Of a stretch of 21,520 nucleotides of DNA, positions 1-11,240 are shown piece after piece (positions within the stretch are counted from its first letter, which is position 1; the number at the start of each line of letters is the position of its first letter). The stretch spans positions 1-21,520 of the forward strand of contig LSSN01005648.1 of assembly GCA_001970855.1 (NCBI GenBank), in the 5' to 3' direction. The translations under genes and the position numbers were made by a program. The stretch is from Smittium culicis. Its lineage: Eukaryota; Kickxellomycota; Harpellomycetes; Harpellales; Legeriomycetaceae. Under the pieces are notes generated by a model that was not told the origin of the DNA, made no database searches, and worked only from the letters and a program-made list of their open reading frames with translations.

Positions 1-1031
1 GTTTTCGATAAAATATGATTTTCTGTTTTAGTTCTTTTATTTAGGTATGATATATAAAGTTAGATTCCTTTTTTCTCCCTTTCGAGATCCCCCTCCTTAA
101 ATACTACTTTTCTCTTTTTAAAACTATAACTATTGCTAATGCTAATATTTTACTAGATTAAAAGATAGTAAAAAACTACTGGCTAGTCCAGTATAAAAAA
201 TCAAATCTATATTATCCAATAAAACTCCTCATTAACAATTAAATCAATATAAAGATTTTTTCATCTTAATTAGCCAATAAAGATATAAATATTCTTTTTG
301 TGCTAATTAAGACAATGTCATATAAAATATTATATGACAGCTAATAGAGCCGTTCATTAAAGTTTTGATCCTTAAAAAATAAATATTACTGAACTTTATA
401 ATCTCAGGGAGTTTATAATTTAAAACATTTTTTCAATAATATACCGCTTACTTGTTTACTTTTAAAAAAATTTCAGTATTAGTTTTCACAAAAAATATAG
501 TAAGCCGAAATAGCCTGAATTTCATGTGTTTTTCCGTCACTTTTAAACTCACCTTATAAATAATTCAAGCTAATTTTTTTATTGTTTGATGTGATAGAGT
601 AGAAAATATAACAATTTTTTTATAAGCCAAAAGAAATTTATTAATTTTTAATGTATATATGGTGGTATCGATAAATCCTCCATAATAGAACTGCGATTAA
701 ATATGTTCAAAAATATAAGTAGATATTTTTTGAGATTTTAAATTAGATTTGTTTACTTTTATTCACTTTTTATTTATATCAATTGTTTAAAATATTGAAT
801 TTGACTGATTTTATTTAGATAATATAACAATTTGACTTTTTTTTTGAAAAATTGGTTCATATGATAACAATTGGAATGAAAATTTAACAATAGGACTGCT
901 TTTTGCACAATTTAATTATTTTTTACACAATTTTACTGCTAAAATCATTCGAGCCAAAAATAAAATCCTTTCATTAAGTACAAAAATACATAATATTATT
1001 GACTTTATTATACAAGCTTTATTTAAATACC
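1..1031. other. AT-rich intergenic stretch, no gene seen
   Basis: Both strands are closed by frequent stops and no protein-like reading or RNA gene could be recognised. The only sharp structure is a perfect inverted repeat at 316-339, listed separately. Around 829-945 there are three loose repeats of a CAATTT/ACTGCTTTTT-like word, too degenerate to define an element. Confidence 0.6.
316..339. repeat. perfect 10-bp inverted repeat (hairpin)
   Basis: TGTCATATAA (316-325) and its exact reverse complement TTATATGACA (330-339) are separated by four bases. The arms are AT-rich and no gene lies near. A chance palindrome or a remnant of an AT-rich mobile element are both possible, and no T-tract follows that would suggest a terminator. 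Confidence 0.5.
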
Positions 1032-1144
1032 ATCAAATAGTGTGAAAAATGTTGAAATATGAAGATATAAGATAACCAGAACCTTGACCAGCCTTAACTA
1101 GGCCTAATAATATCAAAAAACACAGTCATATAAATAGTCTCTAT
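1032..1144 (+). repeat. dispersed repeat B, copy 1
   Basis: This stretch aligns along its length with 4508-4683. The best shared part is the TTGACCAG...TAGGC block (1085-1103 here, 4609-4630 there). It is followed in both by CTAATAAT, an A-rich run, a CAGT-containing word and CTATA. Before that block both have a TCAAA...GTGAAAAA...GAAA word. The copies differ by small indels and substitutions, so this is an old duplicated or transposed non-coding sequence. No coding capacity is seen. Confidence 0.5.
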
Positions 1145-3570
1145 AATCAAATCACGCATTCAATACTATCTATAGTTCAAGCTGGATTTAATTTAGATTT
1201 TTACAGAGCTAGTAGTTCTTAAGAAGAGCTATTAAATAATAATTAATAGATTAAATGATCGATATAAGGGTTTCTAAGCCTTTAGAAAAATTACTCAACA
1301 AGATTCAAGAGATCTTGATCTCAAACTTTATTTCAAAATTATATCAAGTTAAAAAAATTCGAGTTTTATAAAAAATGTATAGAATTTATTTTCAAGATTC
1401 TATTGCCTATCATTAATAAAAAAAGTTTAATGTAATCAAATTTACACTTCACAAGGGTTATTTAGTCAATTAAGAGAATATATTAACGAAATTTTGTCGC
1501 AGAGTGATTTCAAGACTGATTAAAAAGAAATAATCTATATTAAAGATAAATTGACAAGAAATTAATGAAAAGAAATAAATTTTGTTTATTTTTTTAGATT
1601 TGGATTGAAAATATATTTTTTCTTGAAATTTCAAAATATAAATAACATCCGATTTTATTGGATAAACATAAATAAAAATTATTTTACAAAGAAAATAAGA
1701 AAGAAAGAAAAAAGAAGCACTACCGCATAAAATGAAATAGAGCAATAATAATACTAATAGCAAGTGAAAAAATATTAAAATTTTAGCTCACCAAATTTAT
1801 ATAATAAGCTAACAGTGTCCAAAACTTTGTACGCGCTCTCGGAAAAAAATATTGTAAAATAAAAATATAAATTCCATCATATTTTTTTTTTAGTTTTTTA
1901 ATTTAGTTTTTATAGTTAACAAATAAAAAAGCTCCAAAATATACCAAAGGGTAAAAAGTAGTTGAATATTAAATCTCGTATATCTATATGCTTAAAAATT
2001 TTATATAGTGACACTAATCTAAAGCTTTAAATTTTTAACCTTCATTCTTGGTTTTTATTTTTATTTTTATTTTTTTTTTCGAACAAAAAAATCTTTAAAT
2101 AAATCACATCAAAATCCTTAATTGAAAATAAAGGTAGTGGTATCTTCAAATATACCACAATTTTATTTTTATAAAAAGTATTTTTGCATCCTATTTAACT
2201 ATGAATAGAAATGTTTATTTTAATTGGATATTCATATTAAAAGAAATATCGAGATAGCATTACATTTAAAGCAATTAAAATGTGTTAAGGCTAAAATTTC
2301 ATCAAAAGGTGTAAAGGCGAGTAATAGTTATTTTTATGATTTTTAAGCATTTTTTACCAATATACAGATTAACGAGGTAACAATTTCTGTTAATTTTTGA
2401 TTCTATACTGACTAATAATCACCCAAAATTATTGAAATATTCCTTAGAAAAATAAATCGTTCAAAAAAATTATATATTGTAGATTAAATAACGTTTAAAA
2501 AAATAATAAAAGTTGTTTTGGCTGTTAATATATTAATATTAAATTTTTATATAATTATTAAGAAATAAAAATAATATATAAATATGGATATCTGAATTAA
2601 ATAAAAGGTAAAAGTGGAAGATTGTGATATGTAATAATATATCATACTGATACTTTATTTTTGATAAAAATTTTAAACTAAAACATTGAACACGAAAAAA
2701 TTAAAACATCAAAAATATCAGGTCTAATCAAGTATAATAAAATTAGATAAAAAATGCTAACAGTTTTTTAACTAATTGTAACAGCGTAAAAAAGTCTACT
2801 TTTGAACGGTAAAGGTCCAAAAAATTGGCACAGTGTATAGAGCTGTATAGATTATCAGTGTATGTGTATTGCTTTTTGTTACTAAGTATAGTTTTGTTAT
2901 AATTTTGGCCAATGAAAATGGCGAAAAACAGTCTAAATTTTCGCAGTAAAGAACCTAAAAATGGGCATAGTGTAATTTGATATTATTCTTTGCAATATAG
3001 TTGAGGATAATTGTATGCTTATAATAGGGTAAAATTTTTTTTATATTATAGTTTTTGTATATCTATCAATTTTTATATACGAATATTTACTTTGTATAAA
3101 ATTTTTTTGCCCAGTTTTACCCAGAGCAATTTCTTGTTTGATGTTTTTTTCATGATAAAAATTTGTGGAGTTCTGAAATGCAAAGCTCAAAAAACTTGCA
3201 GTCTATTTTTTTTTGGTATAATTTCTCATTTTAACTGATATGTTTAAATTGATATTCGTAACAGTTTTTAATGGCTAAAAAAAAGCAAAAAAATCTGACC
3301 AATAAAATAGGTGATGCAAAAAAGTGAATTAATTTTGGTAGATTATTTTTGGCCTTCTGGGCAAGAACGCTCATTTTTGAAAAAGATCATTTTTTATCTA
3401 CCACCCGGGAAAGGGTTAAATTGTATTGGTGTAATAGAATTTTTTTTATGGCTGGCTTTATTCGTTTCTAGTATTTGAAAATAAGATTATTTTCTTTCCG
3501 TTTATGCCTGGCTCAATATAAAACCAGAGACGTTTATTATCATCCAATTTTTTTCAAATACAAATAATAA
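1145..3570. other. AT-rich intergenic stretch with weak internal repeats
   Basis: No convincing gene on either strand. The longest open readings are runs of Phe/Ile/Lys/Tyr that begin at TTG rather than ATG, which is what random AT-rich DNA gives. Two short words recur about 137 bases apart: 2807-2836 and 2944-2974 share a TAAAG..CC(T)AAAAA(A)T(T)GG(G)CA(C)AGTGTA pattern. This suggests a decayed element in the 2790-3010 area. A 7-bp inverted repeat, GTGGTAT/ATACCAC, lies at 2137-2158. Confidence 0.5.
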
Positions 3571-3705
3571 TTTCAAAATTTTATGAAATAACAGAAAAAT
3601 CAAAATGCCTTTTCACTTCCGCCAATAATATTATCAACTAATAAATGTCCAAGCCAATAATATTTAACTGCAACTAAGCGCTCTCTTTGATCAGAATATC
3701 CTATG
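3571..3705 (+). repeat. dispersed repeat A, copy 1 (block plus left palindrome arm)
   Basis: This copy is collinear with 6526-6665. The shared words include AGAAAAA.CAAAATGCC, CCGCCAATAATATT and TGTCCAAGCCAATAATATT. They are followed by the left arm of the family's palindrome (ACTGCAAC at 3667, then CTCTCTTTG and a TCAGAAT word). The right arm is missing here. By eye the two copies agree at roughly four bases in five, with small gaps. No ORF runs through both copies, so this is a non-autonomous or non-coding repeat. Confidence 0.7.
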
Positions 3706-4413
3706 TATTTACCTATTTGCTATAAGTTGGATAATTTTGGTAGCTCTAAATAAGCCCACCGCTCCTGGAGTGGTAAAAATTGAAGCAATGCCGTTATCCA
3801 TTTCAAGAATAATAGATTATTTTTTAATTATCAGTATTTTCATCAAACTTCAAGTGGATAATATTGCCTAAAATTTTAAACTTTTTTCACAGTTTAACCT
3901 GTTATGATGTGGTTGGCGATTTTAGGGTTGCAAAACTTAATACGTCTGTTAGAAAAATGATGGATTAAAATATTAATTACTTTTTATTGACTAATTGCTA
4001 AAAAATAAAACAATGATCCATAAAAAGATATACTGGATTAAGAATTTGATATACTTGAAATATTTCTTTCCTAAAAATGCTGATATTATATATCAATGTC
4101 ATAATCTTTGTAATATAAAACAATGTTTACATTATCATTATTTTTATCAGTGCTCTAATCTTTACAAGAATGAATGACTAGGCTGCTTTTACTCTTTCCG
4201 GGGTCAACTCAGAAAAATTATTTAAAAACTAAATATAATTCATTCATTAATTGTTCTAATATATTTAATAGCGAGTAAGATTTTATGATTCTATATTTTT
4301 AAATCAACTTGAATTACTTGGGTAATTTGGTAGTTCAAAAAAATTCAAGTTCACTTGAAAAGGTCGACACTTTCAAGGACGGTTGGTTTTTTTTTAACTA
4401 ATTTATTTATCCA
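3706..4413. other. intergenic stretch, nothing recognised
   Basis: No gene is supported. A short hairpin, TTCAAG/CTTGAA with a 4-base loop, lies at 4344-4359. The 60-codon open frame that could be drawn around 3995 starts at TTG, is composed of Ile/Tyr/Asn/Lys and shows no similarity I recognise. Confidence 0.5.
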
Positions 4414-4575
4414 ACCATATGGAAGATTTTTTATAAGATGTCGTTTTATAGTGTAAAGATTTACGGTGAATAAAATCGCATAAAAAATTTAATGGCCAAT
4501 AATTAAAAGTTTCAAAACTAAGTGAAAAAGTAGAAAAATCGAAAAGTGTTTCCAATTCTGTCAATAATAATAAAT
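4414..4575 (+). repeat. dispersed repeat A, copy 2 (right palindrome arm plus block)
   Basis: The copy starts with the centre and right arm of the palindrome: CCATATGGAAGATT at 4415, then TTTATAAGATGTCGTTTTATAG and GTGTAAAG. It continues into the same flanking block seen after the full palindrome at 6463-6600: a CCAAT word, AATTAAAA.TTTCA.AA, then AGAAAAA. The left palindrome arm is absent. It directly precedes and partly overlaps repeat B copy 2, so the two may be pieces of one larger element. Confidence 0.6.
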
Positions 4576-4683
4576 CTTTAAATCCAGAAGAATGTGTTTG
4601 ACCTGAAGTTTGACCAGGCTTTAGCTAGGCAAAGAAACTAATAATCATAATAAAAAAATCAGTAAAATAATTAAAAAAACTAT
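4508..4683 (+). repeat. dispersed repeat B, copy 2
   Basis: Partner of 1032-1144. It carries TTTGACCAGGCTTTAGCTAGGC at 4609-4630 against the TTGACCAGCCTTAACTAGGC of the first copy, with similar A-rich flanks. Its left end overlaps the block part of repeat A copy 2. Confidence 0.5.
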
Positions 4684-6374
4684 ACAATTTCAAGAAAACA
4701 AAATAATCTTATGCCCCCCCTTTTGCCTAATCAAACTCCTTAGGGTTAAAAGAGCTTTATTGAAAGTTTTTTGCATACTTATCCATACGTTTTAGATATG
4801 CTATACACTATTTTAGACATACTTGTATATGAATAAATGGATTGTATGTTCTGTAGCGTCTTAGATAAAATAAAAAAAATCATTGATGACTTTATCTCTT
4901 CAGAATTCAATAATCTATTAATTTAATCAAAAAAATTGCTAAAAATAAATTTTTGAAGCTTTGTTCTACGTCAAGGATTTATATTGACTGTTAAACATAT
5001 GTTAACATGACTAATAAATATAGTGCTTTGATATTAAATTATTTATATACATATCATCAGTGTATAAACCAGCTCGATATTTATCTAAATAATTCTAATT
5101 CTAAAAAAATTACACATGCTGAAGTATGAAAACAGTTTTATCCACTTTTGAAAAATAAATTTACATTAATTTAAATATATTTTATATTAAAAAAGCCAAA
5201 AACGAATATTATAAACGAAAATTGTATATAAAAAAAACTAAATAAAAAATCTTATATCTAAAAAAACTAATAAAAAAAGATTTTTTTTTGAGCTAACACT
5301 AGTATTGAGTATTATTTAAATATATGTTAATATTTATATATAAAGAGGTGTAACATTCTACTCATGAATTTAATTATTTTAATAAGCATTCACCTGATTT
5401 ATTTAAAAAGTTGATGAATCCAGTTAAAGTATATTCAAATAAGTTTTAGCAGTAGGTGAACTTAAATCGAAACGATATATTAATAGAAAAAAGTCTCAAT
5501 CTTCAATGAATCTCACATGTATAGTCAAAATAAATAATTTCAATATTGATCAAATATTTTTTTTCGAAAAGCGTCAACCTTGAATGTTAATGCAAAAAAA
5601 GCTGCTACTCTACTAAAATACACAGATTGAAAAAAGCGATATAAAATATATTAGTATATATCTTTATAGTTGCCATTATTTTTTTATTTGGTTATATCAT
5701 TTTGTTCAAACCTTGGATTTTTATTGCATTAAATTTAAATTTAAATTTTTTTGAATTTATCTTTAATTAAAATTATCATATACAATGTATTTTATTTCAT
5801 GTCTATCTATTTATTTTTTAATTTTAATGTATAATATTATTTTATATAATTTAAATAATATATAGATCAATTATAATATCTATAGCAATAAATAGTTTTG
5901 TCATTCATACTGGGATAAATATATAATTAAACAGCTATTTTTAACAATAACTTTTTTTTTCAAAATTTTACGGCTATAAATATCTTGAAAACCAAAATGA
6001 ATTCTATTCATATCTAACTTTTGTATATGCGTTATGACTTGGATTTTATAGCCATAGCATTTTTTCCCAGGAGGATTTCTGGTCATATTTTTTTTCTATG
6101 GATGAAATTAGCTTGGTGAGTTATTGAAACTCTCCAATAACTAGTAAAGTTTTTTTATATTTTTTTACTGATTTTTTATTGACTAATCCAATAATTATTT
6201 GATTTGCTTTTTAAACTGGGGCATAAAAAGAATTAAAATTTAAGCGAGTAATGCTTCTAAATTAATAGTAATAAAAAAAATTTAGTAGGCTTTTTTTGAA
6301 CTTCCTCGCGCTAATGCAAAATCTTAAAATGGACAAAAATGACCTAACGTCCCTGAATGATTTAATAAAATAAA
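4684..6374. other. AT-rich intergenic stretch, no gene supported
   Basis: Long A/T tracts (for example 5220-5290 with an imperfectly duplicated CTAAAAAAACTAA word). A 61-codon ATG-initiated open frame on the minus strand (6086 to 5901) has a mixed amino acid content with PPGKK near its start. I recognise no family and see no splice partners, so it is not called as a gene. A run of seven Cs stands out near 4713. Confidence 0.5.
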
Positions 6375-6462
6375 ACTGCAACACAGTGCACTCTTTGTTC
6401 AGCATCTTCCATATGGGAGATTCTTTATGAAGGAGTCATTTTATAGTGTAAAGTGTTGCAGT
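6375..6462. mobile_element. MITE-like palindromic element (full copy of repeat A core)
   Basis: The ends are perfect 10-bp terminal inverted repeats, ACTGCAACAC (6375-6384) and GTGTTGCAGT (6453-6462). The centre is a near-perfect 18-base palindrome, ATCTTCCATATGGGAGAT (6404-6421, one mismatched pair). Between ends and centre the arms remain partly complementary (CTCTTTG...CAG against ...TTTATGAAGGAG), with about 10 extra bases in the right arm. The whole can fold on itself. It has no coding capacity. Partial copies of the same arms occur at 3667, 4415, 6625 and 12841. Size, palindromy and multiple degraded copies suit a foldback/MITE-type element. No target-site duplication is clear, so a palindromic satellite unit is the alternative. 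Confidence 0.6.
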
Positions 6463-6525
6463 GTATAAACATGAATTAAAAAATTATAGCCAATGAGTAA
6501 AATCGTTGCTTTTTTTTAGCAAATT

Positions 6526-6665
6526 AAAATTTCACAATTAATAGAATAAATAGAAAAAACAAAATGCCTTTTCGATGCCGCCAATAATATTTACATTTTA
6601 TATTGTCCAAGCCAATAATATTAAACTGCAACAAAGTGCTCTCTTCGTTCAGAATCCCCCATATG
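6526..6665 (+). repeat. dispersed repeat A, copy 3 (block plus left palindrome arm)
   Basis: This copy follows the full palindrome and contains the shared block (AAAATGCC at 6561, CCGCCAATAATATTTACA, TGTCCAAGCCAATAATATT) and then a second left arm, ACTGCAACAAAGTGC, at 6625. The left arms at 6375 and 6625 are 250 bases apart in direct orientation. The order palindrome-block-palindrome therefore looks like one and a half units of a former tandem array. Confidence 0.7.
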
Positions 6666-7440
6666 ACAAAATGATAAATCAATCAATTATTTTAATGACC
6701 TATTGGCTATATTCTTTTAGGTATCCAACAATTAACGATTTAAGGTACTCTTATCAAATTATGGCTTATAAATAAGCACAAGATTGTTGGCCCCAGAAAG
6801 GGTTTAAAATAGAAATATTTTAATTCATTTAGCACAAGATCTCTTGAATACAATATTTTTTAATCATCAAAAGTTCCTATTTGATATTATAATTTAATAA
6901 GCCAACGTGCTAAAGAAATGCATATCTTATAATCGTTTACTAACTTCAATTTGTTAGTCTTTGCAACTGAACACGACTAATTGCAGTTTAAAATACTCAT
7001 AGGACAATGACCTAACCAAACAAATTAGGCATGAGGTTTTAATAGTAGCTCTATTTTGTGGCTCGTTTTAAAATGGTTTAGTATGAAGTATAATTATGCC
7101 AATTAAATTTCGATTGTAACCTCTTTTAACCATTCAGAAAAAGTCGAATAATGATAGGTGACCTTTTAATAAACAATGAGGCTACATGAACAAACAATTT
7201 AGAAAAGGGTATTAGATTGGCTTTAGGAATATTATAATTTTTATATAGCAATGCTATAACTAACTTATGGCAATTAAAATATTTTCTAAAATCCAGGAAA
7301 CTGCAGATAAAATGTTTGAAAATAAAAATAGTGACAATTTATCCAATACCTTTAATAGAGCTTTTTCATAAGAAAAATATTCTTACTTCAAGAATTATTT
7401 ATCTTATGTTATTTCCTAATCTTTAATCAATTTTTTTTTA
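6666..7440. other. intergenic stretch, nothing recognised
   Basis: No gene, RNA or sharp repeat recognised. The open frame that crosses the repeat boundary near 6575 lies mostly in repeat A and is not conserved in the sister copy, so it is not coding. Confidence 0.5.
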
Positions 7441-7749
7441 TTGAATTCCTTAGACTCCATTTCCCATTAAGCATTCCATACACATATTTAACTTTATATT
7501 AGCCAAAGGGAGTTACCAGTGTTTTGAATACTTTCTTTAGTTGGTATTTAGCTCCATCTCTACCTCATCTAAAAACCTTACATTTAGCATTAAATATATA
7601 ACATTTTCATACTTAGACAGCGAGAAAATTTAAAAAATACTTTATAATAATTTACAGGTAATTTTCCTACATCTAATATATTTTTCCTATATAGAGATTA
7701 AAATAATTAAAAATATACAATTTTGTCTGATGTAAAATTAGATAGAAGC
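7441..7749 (+). promoter_or_regulatory. probable promoter/5' region of PQ-loop gene 1
   Basis: The 300 bases before the ATG at 7750 have more pyrimidine runs (CCATTTCCCATT, CTCCATCTCTACCTCATC) than the DNA further upstream, as is common in fungal promoters. A TATA-like TAAATATATAA lies at 7591-7601. A very short GTAATT...TATAG segment (7658-7694) might be a 5'-UTR intron, but 37 bases is short and I do not rely on it. Confidence 0.35.
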
Positions 7750-8823
7750 ATGATTTCATCTGTAATCTCCTACTTTCATGTATCAACGTTGAATAGGCAT
7801 TTATTTTCGCAGCTTTTTGGGTATTCAGCTATAGCAATATCTTCAATAACAACTATTCCCCAAATTGTGAAGAATTACAAAAGCAAAAATGGGAATTCCT
7901 TGTGTGCTATTATGATATGGATATGGCTCGTAGGCGATTTTTTAAACTTATTTGGGTCGATTATGCAGAATATCATATTTACTGCAATTATTCAAGCCTT
8001 TTACTATGTATTAAGCGATTTTATAGTTTTAATACAGGTATACTACTATAGAAGATATTACAACAACTGCATAAAAGTTGATTTAAGGAATTATGAAGAC
8101 GATGTTGTAGATAGTTATGTACAATTCGACGATTCTATCGAAGGGTTGGCTTTAAAAGCCAGCGTTGAAGATCATAGAAATTTATCATGGGAAAATTCAC
8201 AAACCGTGTATGGCTCATTTGAAGATGATAATGAAATTTTTAACGATTCTTTTAGCGTATCTAGTTTAAAACCAAATAAAAATAAAATGAAACCAGAATT
8301 AGCACTAATTTCGCTAATATTTCCGACCATTGCACTTTTTTTAATAATATTTACTCTTTTCACAGTAGGTATTGAAAAGGTAATTTTTTAAATCCAGCTT
8401 ATTAAACATTTTTTATAAAATTTGCATAGTTAATCTTACATAGATCTATATGTAAAATAAATTCTACAAAACAAAAAATATATATATATCTAGTATTAAT
8501 ATCCGCTTTCTAAATTTTAGATTTTGAATAACGATTTTGGGCTAAAGCTTTGGCCTCAAATTTTTGGTTACCTTAGCTCATTTTTATATATCGGTTCGAG
8601 GATACCACAAATTATCAAAAATAACAAAAAAAAATCGTGTGAAGGGCTGTCAATAGATATGTTTACTCTTACTGTTTTAGCCAATAATTTGAATATACTA
8701 TCTTTTCTATTTGAATCCCTTGAGCCTTGCCACATAATTACGTCGCTCCCTTGGATGTTATGTTTATTGGTATCTCCATACCTCGATATTTATATATGCT
8801 ACCAGATAGTTTGTTATTCCTGA
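7750..8823 (+). CDS. PQ-loop membrane transporter, Ypq1/PQLC2-like (paralog 1), two exons
   Basis: Exons 7750-8379 and 8521-8823 join in phase 0 to give 310 residues. The first PQ-loop half has an RH motif at residues 16-17, FGY at 23-25, Pro-Gln at 37-38, KNYKSKNG, WIW at 57-59 and three helices (about 22-39, 52-73, 76-98). Next come an acidic hydrophilic loop (about 100-187) and TM4 (about 188-208). The second half has WPQIFGY at 221-227, Pro-Gln at 239-240, EGLS at 251-254, PW at 287-288, and ends in DIYICYQ. Both PQ pairs are intact. Length and helix count match the family, whose characterised members export lysine and arginine from the vacuole or lysosome; that role is inferred here. The ATG at 7750 was chosen because it is the first in frame and matches the start of the sister proteins. 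The in-frame triplet at 7723 is TTG. First of three paralogs in tandem. Confidence 0.85.
8380..8520 (+). other. intron of PQ-loop gene 1
   Basis: 141 bases, GTAATT at the donor (after GAAAAG) and TTTTAG at the acceptor, with a possible branch word CTAAAT just upstream of the acceptor. Unspliced, exon 1 runs into TAA three codons into the intron. Removing it joins codon 210 to ATTTTGAATAAC in frame and places the second PQ-loop half at the spacing seen in the family. Confidence 0.8.
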
Positions 8824-11150
8824 GAATATAGTCAATCATAATTAATAGCTATTATCACAAAAAACAATGATTTGCCATAGATTTTATAACTTTTCTCATA
8901 AATTAACATAAAAATACACCATCTTTCATAGAATTTTCGTTCGTTTAATATCAGTTATACATATTTATATTCATATCGCAGTTATGCAAATAATAAATTT
9001 TCAAAATCATGTCTAAATTAGTTTAATGAACGCTCAACCTTCATATTTTTCTTGAAGTGCGGATTTACTTTCAATTGATATATCGATTTATTGTTTTCAG
9101 AGTTTATAAATTACACGTTTTTGATTGAGGTTTAAGTATTGACTAAATTGTAGTTATGCAATGATTTTTTTATTGATATAAGCCTAATTTATATTATTTT
9201 ATAACAGAAATGCGAGAGACTATTTTTTTACTATAATAAAATCTGAGCTATTAATTTTGAATCAAAAATTTACTGGGTACATATTTATCCTCGATCAGAT
9301 ATAAAGTAATATATTATTCAAATGATATTCTTTTAGGAAATAATATTACTCGTAGCTATTTGAACTAATATAATATTTATTTTGAAGGGGTTTTTTATAA
9401 TTTAGTTTGCTAAAATTTTTCAATTTATTTTGTAGTATACCAAAAAAAAATATATTATTTATATCCAAAAGAGTATTTATAATTTGTATTATATATGGGA
9501 TATTCATAGGAGAAACGTAAATTTTTTTCTGTAAAACTCTATTTACTAATGTGAATTAACAAATACGTTGGTTATATCAGTTAATTCATTTGATGATATG
9601 CTTTAATAGGATTGAAAAATAAAACCAAGTACGATTACCAGATAAAATTTAATAGAAACAGTCCTGCGCCAGGAAATAATCTCCGATATAATTTATCATT
9701 TTGGAAAGTATATATCAATACTCTTATTTATAAATCTGCTATCCAATAAGTGATTTATGTATTTTTATCGGCTCTTTCACGAGCAGCTCATAATTATTAA
9801 GAGTCTATTTTTATCAAATTGAACTAGATAAAATTTAAAATCTACCAAGATTCAATACTATATTGATTTTTAATTTTTAATAATGATAATATTTAACCTA
9901 CAACAAATCAGATTATAGTTTTTTAATGATAAATTACTGAAAAAGAGCAAATACTATGCGATATTTTTATAATTTGGGTTTTAGAAAAGTCTGAAAACTA
10001 GAAGAGCGTAGTTTATTATTGCGAGAAAAGAATTCAAGAAATAAGGAGCTTTATCATAGTGACTCAATCAGATTATTTATTTATAAAAATAAGAATATAC
10101 TGACATTAGTCATATTTTACTAGCTATCGTGCCCTTAAAATTACAATCGTAAAATTGAAATACCCTAAAGAGAATTTCCTGTTTAGTGAATAATATATAG
10201 TTTTTTTAAAAATGCTGTTTTTTTTTTATGCAAAATATTTTTTATCTACAAAAACTAATTTATTCGGGGATATAACTCGCAGCTTCCGTCATTTTTTAAT
10301 TGAGAATTACTATTAATTTAATATCAATCAACTTAATGCCTATCATGTGTTTATTACCTATTCCCAATAGCACGAGAAATTAATTTGGTGGTAGTCATGT
10401 GGAAATTTGTCATTCTCGCCTATAGAATGATTAGCGACAGATATAAGTTACACTAACTATTTTTATTTATTTTTTAGTAGCTAGAATAATAAGTAGAATC
10501 TTTAAAGATAAAATATAAGCCTCAAAAAGAGCTCGGGATACAGTCGCTAGAATATTATATCTACTTTAAGAAGAAATCTAAAGTTTAAATTAATATAGCT
10601 ATAAAAGCGAATAATAACGGGGTGGGAGTGTGTGTTGTGAGTTGGGAATACCTGAAGGTACTTAGATGACAATACACTTTTGTTATTCGTGATAGAAATA
10701 CATTCTTGAGACGATACCATTGGCGCAATCTTTTAAATATAAAGTTTTCTGTAGTCTAATGCACAAAAAAATAATTAAAAAAAGGACAATTTAAGCATTT
10801 GATACGCGGTAAGTGTACCTTGTGATTGACCATAAAAAAAAAAAAATAGCTTTACTGTAAAAAAACGAACGTAAGCGAATAAATGAATACAGTAAGTTAT
10901 AGTATATTTTATTTCAAAGTAATGCTCATTAGCAGCAATGTTTTCTACCGCTTGACAGAAATCATTTATAATGCTTGTATAAAACCAATGTCTTGAAAAT
11001 AAAAATATCATTTTTTTTTTGATAAAAAAAAATAGAAAAGGTCTGAAAAGATTAATTTTGTGTATATCATATATTTATTATTTTATTAAAAACGAATTTT
11101 TAGCTAGAAGAAAAGAAATTTTCCAAGCAACAACTCTCTTCCAAAGAAAC
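8824..11150. other. AT-rich spacer between PQ-loop genes 1 and 2
   Basis: No gene, RNA or decayed PQ-loop copy recognised. A purine/GT-rich tract (GGGGTGGGAGTGTGTGTTGTG, 10620 on) interrupts the AT-rich background. A 78-codon ATG-initiated minus-strand frame (11011 to 10775) has moderately mixed composition (for example NDFCQAVENIAANEHYFEIK) but is rich in Phe/Tyr, ends in a homopolymer-rich tail and resembles nothing I know. I do not call it as a gene. Confidence 0.5.
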
Positions 11151-11240
11151 TAAAATTGAATTATACGATTAATTAATTACTGTGGTATTATCTTTAAACT
11201 CGATTTACATACTAAAGATTACAGTAAAACAAATAGAGGG

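Noticed and set aside
1470..1763. 97-codon minus-strand open frame with several hydrophobic stretches.
   Set aside because: Begins at TTG, consists almost wholly of Phe/Ile/Leu/Lys/Tyr/Ser as random AT-rich DNA would, and has no recognisable family.
6575..6775. 66-codon ATG-initiated frame.
   Set aside because: Mostly inside repeat A and not open in the sister copy, so not under coding constraint.
7723..7749. Upstream start for gene 1 at 7723.
   Set aside because: The triplet is TTG. The ATG at 7750 is in frame and gives an N-terminus like those of the sister proteins.
8172..8363. 63-codon open frame antisense to gene 1.
   Set aside because: Lies entirely opposite the coding sequence of the transporter loop and TM4; a shadow frame.
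10775..11011. 78-codon minus-strand ATG frame as a gene.
   Set aside because: No known family, Phe/Tyr-rich, no promoter or splice context; kept only as a note in the spacer entry.
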